From Flavimobilis soli (GTDB lineage: Bacteria; Actinomycetota; Actinomycetes; Actinomycetales; Cellulomonadaceae), in the NCBI RefSeq assembly GCF_002564025.1, contig NZ_PDJH01000001.1:372001-436000 (forward strand): a DNA stretch of 64,000 nucleotides. The letters run 5' to 3'. Shown here piece by piece: positions 8,634-18,797 of the stretch. The notes under the pieces are model-generated. The model was not told where the DNA came from. It ran no database searches and saw only the letters and a program-made list of their open reading frames with translations. Both the position numbers and the translations under genes were made by a program. Every line of letters starts with the position of its first letter. Position 1 is the stretch's first letter.

Positions 8634-10008
8634 ATCGTACCCGATCTTGCGCGAGGATCGTGCGGACCTTCTCGAGACGCTCGCTGACCTGCCGCTCGTA
8701 CCCGCGGTCGGAGGGCTCGTAGTACCGCCTCCCCTCGAGCGAGTCAGGAAGGTAGCGCTGCGCCGCGACGGCGTGCGGCTCGTCGTGCGAGTACACGTAG
8801 CCGACGCCGTGGCCGAGCCCCTCCGCACCCTTGTAGTGCGCATCGCGCAGGTGAGCAGGGACCGGCCCGGCCTTGCCGGCCCGCACGTCAGCGAGCGCCG
8901 CGCCGATCGCGGTGTAGGCGGCGTTCGACTTCGGCGCGGTCGCGAGGTGCACCACGGCCTCGGCGAGGACGAGCGCCCCCTCGGGCATGCCGATCATCTG
9001 CACCGCCTGGGCGGCGGCCACCGCCGTCTGCAGGGCGCTCGGGTCGGCCATGCCGACGTCCTCGGACGCGGAGATGATGATCCGGCGGGCGATGAAGCGC
9101 GGGTCCTCCCCCGCCGCGATCATCCGCGCCAGGTAGTGGAGCGCGGCGTCGACGTCCGACCCGCGCACGGACTTGATGAACGCCGAGACGACGTCGTAGT
9201 GCTGGTCGCCCGCACGGTCGTACCGCACCGCCGCGACGTCGATCGCCCGCTCGACCGTCGTGAGGTCGACGGTCGCAGGGACGGCACCCGCCGCGTCGTC
9301 GAGCGCCGCGCCCGCGGCCGCCTCGAGGATCGTCAACGCCTTGCGCGCGTCGCCGGCGGCGAGGCGCAGCAGGTGCTCGCGCGCGTCGTCGGCAAGCTCG
9401 ACCGTGCCGTCGAGGCCGCGCTCGTCGGCGACCGCCCGGTCCACGAGCGCGGCGACGTCCTGCGTCGCCAGCGGCTTCAACGTCAGGAGCAGGGAGCGCG
9501 AGAGCAGCGGCGAGTTCACGGAGAAGCTCGGGTTCTCGGTCGTCGCTGCGACGAGCGTCACCCAACGGTTCTCGACGCTCGGCAGCAGGGCGTCCTGCTG
9601 CGTCTTGGAGAAGCGGTGGACCTCGTCGATGAACAGGACGGTCTCCTCGCCACCAGCGACGAGGCGACGGCGCGCGTCCTCGACGACGGCCCGGACGTCC
9701 TTGACTCCCGCCGTGACCGCCGAGAGCTCGACGAACCGGCGCCCCGAGGCGCCCGCGATCAGGTACGCGAGCGTCGTCTTGCCCGTGCCCGGCGGACCCC
9801 ACAGGATGACCGACGCCGGCCCGGCGCGACGCGACGACTCCGTGTCGGGAGCGACGAGGCGGCGCAGCGGCGACCCCTGCTCGAGCAGGTGCGACTGTCC
9901 CGCGACCTCGTCGAGCGTGCGCGGCCGCATGCGCACGGCGAGCGGCGCGCCGGGCCCTGCGGCCGGGACGCCGTCGTCGGTCGCCCCGGCCGTGTCGAAC
10001 AGATCCAT
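8632..10008 (-). CDS. rarA: Replication-associated recombination protein RarA (MgsA)
   Basis: AAA+ ATPase of the clamp-loader superfamily acting at stalled replication forks; 458 aa. Walker [10 protein letters not shown] near residue 73, Walker [10 protein letters not shown], sensor segment [17 protein letters not shown], then the C-terminal RarA tetramerisation domain including [14 protein letters not shown] and SDRGYERQV near the end. The start is set at the ATG (MDLFDTAG) at 10008; the longer in-frame reading upstream overlaps the divergent MMPL gene and looks non-coding. It lies immediately upstream of rpsD on the same strand and is divergent from the transporter at 10103. Confidence 0.94.
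   Translation of the reverse strand: MDLFDTAGATDDGVPAAGPGAPLAVRMRPRTLDEVAGQSHLLEQGSPLRRLVAPDTESSRRAGPASVILWGPPGTGKTTLAYLIAGASGRRFVELSAVTAGVKDVRAVVEDARRRLVAGGEETVLFIDEVHRFSKTQQDALLPSVENRWVTLVAATTENPSFSVNSPLLSRSLLLTLKPLATQDVAALVDRAVADERGLDGTVELADDAREHLLRLAAGDARKALTILEAAAGAALDDAAGAVPATVDLTTVERAIDVAAVRYDRAGDQHYDVVSAFIKSVRGSDVDAALHYLARMIAAGEDPRFIARRIIISASEDVGMADPSALQTAVAAAQAVQMIGMPEGALVLAEAVVHLATAPKSNAAYTAIGAALADVRAGKAGPVPAHLRDAHYKGAEGLGHGVGYVYSHDEPHAVAAQRYLPDSLEGRRYYEPSDRGYERQVSERLEKVRTILAQDRVR
8634..8639 (-). promoter_or_regulatory. Candidate rpsD -10 box
   Basis: TACGAT on the minus strand, overlapping the rarA TAG stop codon, fits TANNNT and would start transcription near 8627. It would give rpsD its own promoter and a leader of about 150 nt. 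No obvious -35. Confidence 0.4.
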
Positions 10009-10102
10009 GCCCACGAGCCTACGCACCCGCGCCGACACCCACGGCACGGTGCGCCGCCCGTCCACGTGGCGTCCACGCACGTCCGGGTGGGATATTGGGG
10101 CG

Positions 10103-12337
10103 GTGTTCGAGACCCTTGCCCGCCGCGTGAGCCGCCACCCCCGCCGCACCATCGTCGTCTGGGCGGTGGTCACCACGCTGGGGCTCCTCGTCGCACTCAC
10201 CGGCGTGGGCGGGTCCTCCCTGTTCGACAGGCTCACGTCCGGGAACCCCGCGGTCCCGGGTTCCGAGAGCGAGCGCGGCGGCGAGATCCTCTCCGAGCAC
10301 GGAACGGCCGGCGAGACGATCACGATGATCGTGTCCGGCGTCGATCCGACCTCTGAGGCGCTCCCGGGCATCATGGCGACGATCGTCGCCGAGGCGTCCG
10401 CGATCGACGGCGTCGCTTCCGTCATCGATCCTTTCCAGCTCCCGGGCGGCGTGACGTCGCCTGCCGCCGCTCCCCTCCTCAGCTCTGAAGGGGACGGGTT
10501 CATCGTCGTCGCCGAGCTCGCGACCGACCTCGACGAGGACGAGCAGGCCATCGCGGTCGACGCCGTGGCCGCAGCGTTCGACGACGCCCAGGCGACGCTC
10601 GCGACCGCAGCCCCGGACGTGCGCACACTGGTCGGGGCTAACCGCCTGATCCTCGACGCCGTGACCGACCAGGTCCAGGAGGACCTGAAGACAGGAGAGC
10701 TCGTCGCGCTCCCGGTCGCGCTGGTCATCATGGTGCTCGTGTTCGGCGGCTTCCTCGCGGCCGCCATGCCGATGGTCGGAGCGATCGCATCGATCGGCGC
10801 GGGGCTCGGTGTGCTCCACCTGCTCACGTTCCTCCTCGACGTCGACGCCGCCGTCGTCAACGTGATCAGCCTCCTGAGCATCGGTCTCTCGATCGACTAC
10901 GGCCTGCTCGTCGTCTCCCGCTTCCGCGAAGAGCTCGCGCGCGCCACGTCGGCCGGCGAGTCGGGCGCGATGCGCCGCCGCCGCGGCGACGGCGTCGTCG
11001 CGGTCGCCCTGGCCCGCACCATGACGACCGCCGGCCGCACGGTCGCGTTCTCCGCGGTGACGGTCGCCGTCTCGATCGCGGGCCTCATGGTCTTCCGCCC
11101 CGACGTGCTCCGGGCGATCGGCGCCGCCGGGCTCGCGATCGTGCTCATCGCCGTCGCCACAGCACTGACGCTCGTCCCAGCGGTGCTCGTGCTCGCAGGG
11201 CGCCGGATGGAGCGCGCCGGCACCCTGGCACGGATCCCGGGGATGGAGCGGGTCCTGGCTCGCACGGCAGACGTCGAGTCGGACGAGGGCACGTTCTACC
11301 GCCTCGCGGCGCGCGTCCAGCGACGACCCTGGTGGACCCTCGTCGCCAGCCTCGCCGTCCTCGTCCTCCTCGCCCTGCCGCTCGCGCACCTGCAGCTGCG
11401 CAGCTCGGACATCGAGCTCCTACCGACGTCGAACCCGCAGCGGGAGTTCGTCACGGTCCTCCAGGAGGAGTACCCCGCATCTACCGGGACCGACCTCGTC
11501 GTCGTCGTCGACGCGACGACCGAGGCGGCGGCCAGCCTCGTGCCGCTGATCGGCGCGGTCGACTCGGTCACCAGGGCGTCAGAGCCGACCGGGCTCGGCC
11601 CCTACTCCGTCATCGCAGTCGATACCGTCGGTGACGACTCGTCAGGACGCGAGGCGACCACCGCGGTCGGCGAGATCCGCGCCCTCGACACCGACCTGAC
11701 GGTCTGGGTCACAGGCCCCGCCGCCCAGCAGGTCGACTTCGTCTCGACGCTCAGCGCCCGAGCCTGGGCTGCCGGGGCTGTCGTCGTCCTCGCGACGTTC
11801 GTCCTGCTCTTCCTCATGACCGGGTCCGTCATCGTCCCGCTCAAGGCGCTCCTGACCAACGCCCTGTCGCTCGCCGCCGCGCTCGGCGTCCTCGTGTGGG
11901 TGTTCCAGGACGGGCACCTCGAAGGCCTGCTCTCGTTCTCGAGCACCGGCGGCATCGAGACGTACGTCTTCGCGATCGTCATCGCGTTCGCCTTCGGGCT
12001 GGCGATGGACTACGAGGTGTTCCTCATCGCCAGGATCAAGGAGCTCGTCGATGCGGGCATGGACAGCGACGAGGCCGTGCGCGTGGGCCTGCAGCGCTCG
12101 GGTCGCATCATCACCTCGGCCGCCGCCATCATCGTCGTCGTGTTCGCCGGGTTCGTGTTCGGAGACCTGCTCATCATCAAGCAGGTGGGCTTCGCTCTCG
12201 CGTTCGCCGTCGCCCTGGACGCGACGCTCGTGCGCATGCTCCTCGTCCCCGCGACGATGACGCTCCTGGGACGGCACAACTGGTGGTGCCCGCCTGCGCT
12301 ACGACGCGTCCACGAGCGCTTCGGCATCATCCACTGA
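10103..12337 (+). CDS. MMPL family (RND superfamily) transporter
   Basis: Large integral membrane protein of 744 aa with the MmpL/HpnN topology: TM1 at ~18-38, an extracytoplasmic loop (~40-185), a block of five TM helices (~190-370), a second loop and a second TM block near the C-terminus. The motif [16 protein letters not shown] (~270) and its second-half counterpart [15 protein letters not shown] (~633) carry the Asp-Tyr pairs of proton-driven MMPL pumps. The substrate is unknown; relatives export lipids or give drug resistance. The GTG at 10103 is chosen where similarity begins; the long upstream extension overlaps rarA on the other strand. No Shine-Dalgarno is evident. Confidence 0.88.
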   Translation: MFETLARRVSRHPRRTIVVWAVVTTLGLLVALTGVGGSSLFDRLTSGNPAVPGSESERGGEILSEHGTAGETITMIVSGVDPTSEALPGIMATIVAEASAIDGVASVIDPFQLPGGVTSPAAAPLLSSEGDGFIVVAELATDLDEDEQAIAVDAVAAAFDDAQATLATAAPDVRTLVGANRLILDAVTDQVQEDLKTGELVALPVALVIMVLVFGGFLAAAMPMVGAIASIGAGLGVLHLLTFLLDVDAAVVNVISLLSIGLSIDYGLLVVSRFREELARATSAGESGAMRRRRGDGVVAVALARTMTTAGRTVAFSAVTVAVSIAGLMVFRPDVLRAIGAAGLAIVLIAVATALTLVPAVLVLAGRRMERAGTLARIPGMERVLARTADVESDEGTFYRLAARVQRRPWWTLVASLAVLVLLALPLAHLQLRSSDIELLPTSNPQREFVTVLQEEYPASTGTDLVVVVDATTEAAASLVPLIGAVDSVTRASEPTGLGPYSVIAVDTVGDDSSGREATTAVGEIRALDTDLTVWVTGPAAQQVDFVSTLSARAWAAGAVVVLATFVLLFLMTGSVIVPLKALLTNALSLAAALGVLVWVFQDGHLEGLLSFSSTGGIETYVFAIVIAFAFGLAMDYEVFLIARIKELVDAGMDSDEAVRVGLQRSGRIITSAAAIIVVVFAGFVFGDLLIIKQVGFALAFAVALDATLVRMLLVPATMTLLGRHNWWCPPALRRVHERFGIIH

Positions 12338-12349
12338 GCCGAGACGACG

Positions 12350-12790
12350 ATGTCCCAGCCGCACCCGGACGGCTTCCCGCCGATCACCGACGCCGAGCAC
12401 GCCCTCCGTGAGACACGTCGGGCACAGGCCGAGCGCGCCAGGATCGACGCCGCCCGATATGCGCGCGAGCTCGCTGCCCACCGCAGCCTCTCGCGCGGCT
12501 ACCTGCTCGTCGTCGTGCTCTTCGTCGCCTCCCAGATCGCCCTGTGGGCCCTGCGCCTCAAGAAGCGCGCCCACATCCTCGCGACCGTCGAAGCAGACCT
12601 GCGACCGTGGGCAGCCGGGTCCTTCTTGGCCTTCATCGTCTCGGTCGTGCTCGCGGCAGCCCTTGTCGCGCTCCTCGTCCGGCACTCGCGCCGGCGGCCG
12701 GTCGCGCCCTACCGCGAGGTGCCGATCGACGACGTGGAACGACAGCCTCGGACTCTCAGGCCCGGCTACGAGGCACCGCAGCGCTGGTGA
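12350..12790 (+). CDS. Small two-TM membrane protein, unknown function
   Basis: 146 aa. A charged N-terminal helix (residues ~14-48, Ala/Arg-rich) precedes two transmembrane helices at ~51-69 and ~89-110, with a basic linker (LKKRAH) and a basic C-terminal tail after TM2. It starts 12 bp after the MMPL transporter stop on the same strand, suggesting cotranscription, perhaps as an accessory subunit. I do not recognise a family. A perfect bidirectional terminator follows. Confidence 0.6.
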   Translation: MSQPHPDGFPPITDAEHALRETRRAQAERARIDAARYARELAAHRSLSRGYLLVVVLFVASQIALWALRLKKRAHILATVEADLRPWAAGSFLAFIVSVVLAAALVALLVRHSRRRPVAPYREVPIDDVERQPRTLRPGYEAPQRW

Positions 12791-12798
12791 CGACAGAC

Positions 12799-12836
12799 GA
12801 CGACGCCCTCCGCAGAACCCTGCGGAGGGCGTCGTC
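12799..12836. terminator. Bidirectional terminator between the MMPL unit and aspS
   Basis: Perfect 16-bp inverted repeat, gacgacgccctccgca pairing with tgcggagggcgtcgtc, around a 6-nt loop. It sits between the convergent 12350 gene (plus) and aspS (minus), so it probably terminates both. Confidence 0.85.
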
Positions 12837-12851
12837 GCACACAGCCCTAGG

Positions 12852-14630
12852 TCACTCGGCCGCGCCCTCAGCCTTCGGCTTCGCGTCCACGCCGGCCTCC
12901 TTGCGCTGCTGCTCCGTGATCGGAGCCGGCGCCTGGGTCAGCGGGTCGTAGCCGCCGCCCGACTTCGGGAAGGCGATGACGTCGCGGATCGACTCCGAGC
13001 CCGTGAGCAGCGTGAGGATGCGGTCCCACCCGAAGGCGATGCCGCCGTGCGGCGGGGCGCCGAACGCGAACGCGTCGAGCAGGAAGCCGAACTTCTCGCG
13101 GGCCTCCTCCTCGCCGATGCCCATGACCTTGAACACGCGCTCCTGCACGTCCCGGCGGTGGATACGGATCGAGCCACCACCGATCTCGTTGCCGTTGCAC
13201 ACGATGTCGTACGCGTACGCGAGGGCGTCGCCCGGGTTCTCCTCGAACGTGTCGATCCACTCGGGCGTCGGCGACGTGAACGCGTGGTGCACAGCGGTCC
13301 AGGCGCCGTCACCCACGGCGACGTCGTCGTCCTCGCCGGTCGGCTTGAACAGCGGCGCGTCGACGACCCACACGAAGGACCACTGCGACTCGTCGATCAG
13401 GCCGGCCTTCTTGCCGATCTCGAGACGCGCGGCGCCCAGCAGGGCGCGCGCGTCGCTCGCCCTGCCAGCGGCGAAGAACACCGCGTCGCCCGCCGACGCG
13501 CCCGTCGCGGCGGCGAGGCCGTCACGCTCGGCGTCGGACAGGTTCTTGGCGACGGGGCCGCCCAGGGTGCCGTCCTCCGCGAAGGTCACGTACGCGAGGC
13601 CCTTGGCGCCGCGCTGCTTCGCCCACTCCTGCCACGCGTCGAACCCGCGACGCGGCGTCGCGGCGCCGCCCGGGAAGACGACGGCGCCCACGTACGGCGC
13701 CTGGAACACGCGGAACGGCGTCTCGGCGAAGTACGAGGTGAGGTCGACGAGCTCGAGGCCGAAGCGCAGGTCGGGCTTGTCCGAGCCGTAGCGCTCCATG
13801 GCGTCCTTGAACGTCATGCGCGGGATCGGCAACGGGATCTCGTAGTCGATGAGCTTCCACAGCTCCGCGAGGATCTGCTCGCCCACGGCGATGACGTCGT
13901 CCTGCTCGACAAAGCTCATCTCGACGTCGAGCTGCGTGAACTCGGGCTGGCGGTCCGCGCGGAAGTCCTCGTCGCGGTAGCAGCGGGCGATCTGGTAGTA
14001 GCGCTCCATGCCCGCGACCATGAGCAGCTGCTTGAACAGCTGCGGCGACTGCGGCAGGGCGTACCAGGAACCGGGCGCGAGACGCGCAGGCACGAGGAAG
14101 TCGCGCGCACCCTCAGGGGTCGAGCGCGTCAGGGTCGGCGTCTCGATCTCGACGAAGTCCTGCGCGTCGAGGACACGGCGTGCAGCCGCGTTCGCCTTGG
14201 CACGCAGGCGCAGCGCGTGCGCCGGCGCCGGGCGGCGCAGGTCGAGGTAGCGGTGCTTGAGGCGGGCCTCCTCACCGATCGTCTCGGTGCCGTCGAGCGC
14301 CGTCGAGACCTGGAAAGGCAGCGGTGCCGACTCGTTGAGGACGACGACGTCGTCCGCGAGGACCTCGATCGCACCGGTCGCGAGGTTCGAGTTCTCGTTG
14401 CCCTCGGGGCGCAGGGAGACCGTGCCCGTCACCTGGAGGACGAACTCTGACCGCAGCGGGTGCGCGACCGCCTCGTCACGGATGACGACCTGGGCGATGC
14501 CGGAGGCGTCGCGCAGGTCGATGAAGGCGACGCCGCCGTGGTCACGGCGGCGGTCGACCCAGCCCGTGAGGGTGACGGTCTGACCGGAGTGCTCGGCCCT
14601 CAGGGAGCCGGCGTTGTGTGTGCGGAGCAC
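12852..14630 (-). CDS. aspS: Aspartate--tRNA ligase
   Basis: Class IIb synthetase, 592 aa, bacterial type. The N-terminal OB-fold anticodon-binding domain includes [21 protein letters not shown]. The catalytic domain has [22 protein letters not shown], the motif 2 region [20 protein letters not shown], the bacterial GAD insertion (~290-410) and motif 3 [10 protein letters not shown]. The C-terminal tail is Ala/Lys-rich. The GTG at 14630 is favoured because GGAAGGA lies about 6 nt upstream; the longer frame upstream runs antisense-like into hisS. Whether it also charges tRNA-Asn cannot be told from this window. Confidence 0.96.
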   Translation of the reverse strand: MLRTHNAGSLRAEHSGQTVTLTGWVDRRRDHGGVAFIDLRDASGIAQVVIRDEAVAHPLRSEFVLQVTGTVSLRPEGNENSNLATGAIEVLADDVVVLNESAPLPFQVSTALDGTETIGEEARLKHRYLDLRRPAPAHALRLRAKANAAARRVLDAQDFVEIETPTLTRSTPEGARDFLVPARLAPGSWYALPQSPQLFKQLLMVAGMERYYQIARCYRDEDFRADRQPEFTQLDVEMSFVEQDDVIAVGEQILAELWKLIDYEIPLPIPRMTFKDAMERYGSDKPDLRFGLELVDLTSYFAETPFRVFQAPYVGAVVFPGGAATPRRGFDAWQEWAKQRGAKGLAYVTFAEDGTLGGPVAKNLSDAERDGLAAATGASAGDAVFFAAGRASDARALLGAARLEIGKKAGLIDESQWSFVWVVDAPLFKPTGEDDDVAVGDGAWTAVHHAFTSPTPEWIDTFEENPGDALAYAYDIVCNGNEIGGGSIRIHRRDVQERVFKVMGIGEEEAREKFGFLLDAFAFGAPPHGGIAFGWDRILTLLTGSESIRDVIAFPKSGGGYDPLTQAPAPITEQQRKEAGVDAKPKAEGAAE

Positions 14631-14681
14631 GGGTTGTCCTTCCGAACTGCGTTGGGACGGGCCGCCGAGACGGGGCGGACC

Positions 14682-14705
14682 GTGCATGCCGATGCATGCG
14701 TGCAC
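14682..14705. repeat. Nested GCATGC/GTGCAC palindrome in the hisS-aspS gap
   Basis: GTGCATGC, CGAT, GCATGC and GTGCAC follow each other, giving overlapping self-complementary units in the aspS leader. It could form a hairpin or bind a dimeric regulator. Function unknown. Confidence 0.45.
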
Positions 14706-14748
14706 GCCGCTCGGCGGCGCGCGGACGGCGCGGGAGGCGCCGTCGACA

Positions 14749-14754
14749 AGTCTA
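14749..14754 (-). promoter_or_regulatory. Candidate aspS -10 box
   Basis: TAGACT on the minus strand in the 154-bp hisS-aspS gap, about 120 nt upstream of the aspS GTG. The same hexamer recurs before the DUF349 gene, rel and yajC. No clear -35 element. Confidence 0.4.
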
Positions 14755-14784
14755 GGCCGTCCGGCCCGGACCAGGCTGGGGCCG

Positions 14785-16188
14785 TCAGGCCCGCTCGACG
14801 GCCCGGACGACGGGCCACAGGTCCTCGACGGGCGGGGTCCAGTCGGCCGGGTCGGCGTCCACCTGCTCGCCCGAGCGGATGTCCTTGACCTGGTCGCCCT
14901 GCGCCGGCACGACCGTGCCGTCGGCGCGTGTGTGCTCGGGCGTCGCGGGGAACCACACGAACGGCACGCCGCGCCGGTCCGCGTACTTGATCTGCTTGCC
15001 GTACTTCGCGGCGGTGGGAGCGACCTCGCACGGGATCCCCCGGGCGCGCAGCGCGGTCGCGATCGCGTCCGACGCAGCACGCTCGCCCTCGTGGTTGACC
15101 GCGACGACGACCGCCGTCGGGACGGAGCGCGACGACTCGACGAGACCCGCACCGAGGAGGCGCGAGAGCAGGCGCGACACACCGATCGACAGACCGACAC
15201 CCGGGTAGGTGTTGGCGCCGTCCGACGCGAGCGTGTCGTAGCGGCCGCCCGAGCAGATCGAGCCGAGCTGCTCGTGACCCACGAGGACGGTCTCGTAGAC
15301 CGAGCCGGTGTAGTAGTCGAGACCGCGCGCGATCTTGAGGTCCGCGACGACGACGCCGGGTGCCCGCTCGGCCGCAGCCGACACGAGCGCGCCGAGCTCC
15401 GCGAGGCCCTCGTCGAGCAGCTCGCTGACGACGCCGTGGCTCGCGGCGAGCGCACGGACCTCGTCGACGACGGACGCGTCGGGACCGTTGATCGCGGCGA
15501 GGGCGAGGCACGCGCGTGCCTGCAGCTCGGTCGCGCCGGTCTCGGAGACGAGGAGCTCTGCGACGGCGTCGGGACCGATCTTGTCGAGCTTGTCGATCGA
15601 CCGGAGCACGCCTTCGACGTCGGTCAGGCCGAGACCGCGGTAGAAACCCTCGGCGACCTTGCGGTTGTTGACCAGGATGCGCACGGGCGGCACGCCGATC
15701 TCGCGGAGCGCGCCGAGCGCCTCCGCCATGACGAGCGGCAGCTCGACCTCGTAGTGGTACGGGAGCGTGCCCGCGCCGACGACGTCGATGTCCGCCTGGA
15801 CGAACTCGCGGAAGCGACCGTCCTGGGGGCGCTCGCCGCGCCACACCTTCTGGATCTGGTAGCGCTTGAACGGGAAGCTCAGGTGGCCCGCGTTCTCCAG
15901 GACGTACCGCGCGAACGGCACCGTCAGGTCGAAGTGCAGCCCCAGCTGCTTCTCGTCGGCGCGCCCTTCCTCAGGGGCCTCCTCCTGGAGACGACGCAGG
16001 ACGTAGACCTCCTTCGAGGTCTCCCCCTTGCGCAGCAGCTGGTCGAGGGGCTCGACCGCCCGCGTCTCGATCCCCGCGAACCCATGGAGCTCGAAGGTCC
16101 TGCGCAGGACGTCGAGCACGTGCTGCTCGACGATGCGCCCGGCAGGGCGCCACTCGGGGAATCCGGACAGGGGTGTGGGACGTGCCAT
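14785..16188 (-). CDS. hisS: Histidine--tRNA ligase
   Basis: Class IIa synthetase charging tRNA-His; 467 aa. It contains [15 protein letters not shown] (motif 1-2 region), [22 protein letters not shown] (motif 2) and the histidine-binding signature [11 protein letters not shown], with a C-terminal anticodon-binding domain ([18 protein letters not shown] ...). The form is the longer one resembling eukaryotic/archaeal enzymes rather than the short E. coli type. The ATG at 16188 lies 10 nt after the stop of the upstream metallo-hydrolase gene, implying one transcript. aspS follows with its own candidate promoter. Confidence 0.95.
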   Translation of the reverse strand: MARPTPLSGFPEWRPAGRIVEQHVLDVLRRTFELHGFAGIETRAVEPLDQLLRKGETSKEVYVLRRLQEEAPEEGRADEKQLGLHFDLTVPFARYVLENAGHLSFPFKRYQIQKVWRGERPQDGRFREFVQADIDVVGAGTLPYHYEVELPLVMAEALGALREIGVPPVRILVNNRKVAEGFYRGLGLTDVEGVLRSIDKLDKIGPDAVAELLVSETGATELQARACLALAAINGPDASVVDEVRALAASHGVVSELLDEGLAELGALVSAAAERAPGVVVADLKIARGLDYYTGSVYETVLVGHEQLGSICSGGRYDTLASDGANTYPGVGLSIGVSRLLSRLLGAGLVESSRSVPTAVVVAVNHEGERAASDAIATALRARGIPCEVAPTAAKYGKQIKYADRRGVPFVWFPATPEHTRADGTVVPAQGDQVKDIRSGEQVDADPADWTPPVEDLWPVVRAVERA

Positions 16189-16198
16189 GCCCCCGATC

Positions 16199-16951
16199 CT
16201 ACCGGCGGGCGAGGTACGGGTTGCGTACGGTCTCGGCGTCGAGCCTGCTCGCAGGCCCGTGACCGGGCAGGACGAGCGCCCTCTCCGGCAGCCCGTCGAG
16301 GAGCGCGGCGAGCGAGCGGCGCATCGTCGACATGTCGCCGCCCGGCAGGTCGGTGCGGCCGATCGTCCCGGCGAACAGGACGTCGCCGGTGAAGGCCGTG
16401 GCGTCGGCACCGTCCACGTACGCGTCGCCGCGCTCGGGGAGCGCCGAGCCAAGGGCAGGGACGTCGAGCGCGAGGAACACCGTCGCGCCCTGCGTGTGCC
16501 CGGGTGCGTGCCACGCCGTGAGCGCAGGCACCCCCAGGAGGTCGAGGTCCGTGCGCGCGCCGACGAACGGCTGCACACGCTGAGGAGCGCGGTAGTCGAC
16601 CGGGTTGCAGCCGCCTGCGGCGAGCGCCTGGGCGAGCGGACCGCTCGCCGCGTGCGACGCGCTGTCCTCGATCGTGCCGAACGGGTCCGACAGCCGGTAG
16701 GCGTCGTCGGCGTGGATGAGAAGCGGCACGTCGTAGAGCTCGCACAGCTCGGCAGCCGACCAGGTGTGGTCGACGTGCCCGTGCGTCGCGAGGACGGCGA
16801 CGGGCGCGAGCCCGGCAACCCTGACGTGCTCGGTCAGGGCGGGCACGACGCCGCCCCCCGCGTCGATGATCACGCACGGCCCCGAGCCGGTCGCAGACAC
16901 GAGATAGCTGTTCGTACCGAACACAGGAGCGACGATCGTCTCGACATGCAT
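16199..16951 (-). CDS. MBL-fold metallo-hydrolase (glyoxalase II-like)
   Basis: 250 aa. Metal ligands are visible in order: THGHVDH (~57-63), the His of WHAPGHTQGATVF (~145), the Asp of FTGDVLFAGTIGRTDLPGG (~190) and the final His of LPGHGP. This is the hydroxyacylglutathione hydrolase-like subgroup, which usually hydrolyses thioesters; glutathione is absent from actinobacteria, so a mycothiol or other thiol substrate is plausible but unproven. ATG start. It sits directly before hisS and divergent from the DUF349 gene, as commonly seen in actinobacteria. Confidence 0.9.
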   Translation of the reverse strand: MHVETIVAPVFGTNSYLVSATGSGPCVIIDAGGGVVPALTEHVRVAGLAPVAVLATHGHVDHTWSAAELCELYDVPLLIHADDAYRLSDPFGTIEDSASHAASGPLAQALAAGGCNPVDYRAPQRVQPFVGARTDLDLLGVPALTAWHAPGHTQGATVFLALDVPALGSALPERGDAYVDGADATAFTGDVLFAGTIGRTDLPGGDMSTMRRSLAALLDGLPERALVLPGHGPASRLDAETVRNPYLARR

Positions 16952-17019
16952 CCCGTCATGCTAGGCCTCGCGGCGCGCCGGTCCGCGAGAACGAGGGCGA
17001 CGCGAGGCCACGACATCCC

Positions 17020-17025
17020 TAGACT
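17020..17025 (+). promoter_or_regulatory. Candidate -10 box for the DUF349 gene
   Basis: TAGACT on the plus strand in the 182-bp divergent gap between the MBL hydrolase and the DUF349 gene; transcription would begin near 17032, leaving a leader of about 100 nt. No strong -35. Confidence 0.4.
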
Positions 17026-17133
17026 GTGGAGGACCAGCACGCGACTGCGCGCCGGCACGTCACGTCCCCGTCCGCGGGGACAGTCGCTGATTCCGCCTGC
17101 GAGGGCGGGTCACCACACGAGGAGTGATGCCCT

Positions 17134-18732
17134 GTGTCCGAGTCCACCCCCGCCGTCGACGGCGACAACACCGCGGAGACGCCCGGCACCTCCCCCGAGG
17201 TCACCACCCCCACCCCGGCCGCATCTGAGCCCGCCGCCGAGGCGCCCGCTGCTGAGGTCGAGGCACCCGTCGAGCCCGCCGAGGCGCCCGCTGCTGAGGT
17301 CGAGGCAACCGCCGAAGCTCCCGCCGAGCCTGCGGCCCCGGCCCCGGTTGCCGTCCCGACGCCGCGCCCCACGCCGCGGCGCGTCCCGTCGCCCGCCGCT
17401 CTCGCACAGGCGCGCCCTGCACCCGCTGCCCGCCCTGCCGTCTCGCCCGTCCCGGCGCCCGCTGACGCGGCTGCCGCAGCCGAGGCCGCAGCGTTCGGCC
17501 GCGTCGACGACGAGGGCAGCGTCTACGTCCGCGAGGCTGCCGGTGAGCGCCTCGTCGGCCAGTTCCCGGGTGCGACGAAGGACGAGGCGCTCGCCCTCTA
17601 CGTCCGCCGCTTCCTCGACCTGCAGGCCAAGGTCGCGCTCTTCGAGACGCGTCTCGGCAGCGCCGAGCTCGCCGTCAAGGAGATCGACCAGACGCTCGCG
17701 AAGCTCGACGAGGAGATGACCGAACCGTCGGCCGTCGGCAACCTCGACGGGCTCCGCGCCCGCGTCGAGGCCGTCCGCGGTGCAGCGGCCGAACGACGCG
17801 CGGCCCTCGAGGCCGAGCGGGCCGCCGCCAAGGCAGCCGCGGTCGAGGCACGCACCGCGATCGTCGAGGCCGCCGAGGCGATCGCCGCTACCGACCCCGC
17901 GCGCATCCAGTGGCGTCCCGCGGGCGACAAGCTCCGCACGCTCCTCGACCAGTGGAAGGAAGCGCAGCGCACCGGACCGCGCATCGACCGTCCGACCGAG
18001 GAGGCGCTGTGGAAGCGGTTCAGCCACGCGCGCACCGCGTTCGACCGTGAGCGCCGCCACTTCTTCGCGGAGCTCGAGCAGCGCAACAGCGCCGCGAAGG
18101 CCGCGAAGGAGCAGCTGGTCGCCGAGGCCGAGGCGCTCGCGACGAGCACCGACTGGGGTGCGACCGCCGCGGCGTACCGCGACCTCATGGCCCGCTGGAA
18201 GGCTGCCGGCCGTGCGAGCCGCAAGGACGACGACGCCCTGTGGGCCCGGTTCCGCGGCGCGCAGGACCGCTTCTTCGCGGCCCGCGACGCTGACAACGCC
18301 GCGATCGACGCCGAGTACGGGGCGAACCTCGAGGTGAAGGAGGCGCTCCTTGCCGAGGCGGAGGCGCTCGTCCCCGTGACGAACCTCGCCAAGGCGAAGG
18401 CAGCCCTGCGGGACATCCAGGAGCGCTGGGAGGCCGCCGGTCGGGTGCCGCGCGCCGACGTCCAGCGCGTCGAGGCACGCATGCGTGCCGTCGAGACGGC
18501 TGTCCGCGAGGCCGACGAGCAGCAGTGGAAGCGCACCAACCCTGAGACCCGCGCACGGGCCGAGGGCGCTGCCGCACAGCTCGCGCAGGCTATCGCGCAG
18601 GCAGAAGAGCGCCTTGCGGCCGCCAAGGCGAAGGGGGACGAGCGGGCTGTCACGTCGCTCACCGAGGAGATCGCGGCGAAGCGCACCTGGCTCGAGCAGG
18701 TCGAGCGCGCGGCGAACGACGCGCGCGGCTGA
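17134..18732 (+). CDS. DUF349 domain-containing protein
   Basis: 532 aa, cytoplasmic. The N-terminus (~1-115) is a low-complexity Ala/Pro/Glu region with repeats of the type EAPAAEVEA. It is followed by a conserved segment (AFGRVDDEGSVYVREAAGER) and then several DUF349 helical repeats, each with a W-K/R core (QWKEAQRTG, RWKAAGRAS, RWEAAGRVP), forming a long alpha-helical or coiled-coil rod. The GTG at 17134 has GGAG 9 nt upstream. The gene regularly neighbours rel and hisS in actinobacteria; the function is unknown, and charge and shape suggest a structural or RNA/ribosome-associated role (inference). A terminator follows. Confidence 0.9.
   Translation: MSESTPAVDGDNTAETPGTSPEVTTPTPAASEPAAEAPAAEVEAPVEPAEAPAAEVEATAEAPAEPAAPAPVAVPTPRPTPRRVPSPAALAQARPAPAARPAVSPVPAPADAAAAAEAAAFGRVDDEGSVYVREAAGERLVGQFPGATKDEALALYVRRFLDLQAKVALFETRLGSAELAVKEIDQTLAKLDEEMTEPSAVGNLDGLRARVEAVRGAAAERRAALEAERAAAKAAAVEARTAIVEAAEAIAATDPARIQWRPAGDKLRTLLDQWKEAQRTGPRIDRPTEEALWKRFSHARTAFDRERRHFFAELEQRNSAAKAAKEQLVAEAEALATSTDWGATAAAYRDLMARWKAAGRASRKDDDALWARFRGAQDRFFAARDADNAAIDAEYGANLEVKEALLAEAEALVPVTNLAKAKAALRDIQERWEAAGRVPRADVQRVEARMRAVETAVREADEQQWKRTNPETRARAEGAAAQLAQAIAQAEERLAAAKAKGDERAVTSLTEEIAAKRTWLEQVERAANDARG
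17234..17307 (+). repeat. 32-bp direct repeat in the DUF349 gene
   Basis: An exact 32-bp unit at 17234-17265 recurs at 17276-17307 (42-bp period), encoding the Ala/Pro/Glu-rich AEAPAAEVEA repeat. It is in frame, so copy-number change would lengthen or shorten the protein without frameshift. Confidence 0.85.
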
Positions 18733-18747
18733 CGCGACCATCCACAG

Positions 18748-18780
18748 ATCGAGCGCCCCGGTGGTCTCCGCCGGGGCGCT
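18748..18780 (+). terminator. Terminator after the DUF349 gene
   Basis: Perfect 12-bp stem cgagcgccccgg/ccggggcgctcg with a 9-nt loop, beginning 16 nt after the DUF349 stop and just before the next plus-strand gene. Confidence 0.8.
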
Positions 18781-18797
18781 CGCGTCATCCTGGCGCG

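Noticed and set aside
10009-10881. N-terminal extension of RarA (749-aa reading)
   Set aside because: Overlaps the start of the MMPL gene on the other strand and adds Ser/Thr/Ala-rich sequence not found in RarA.
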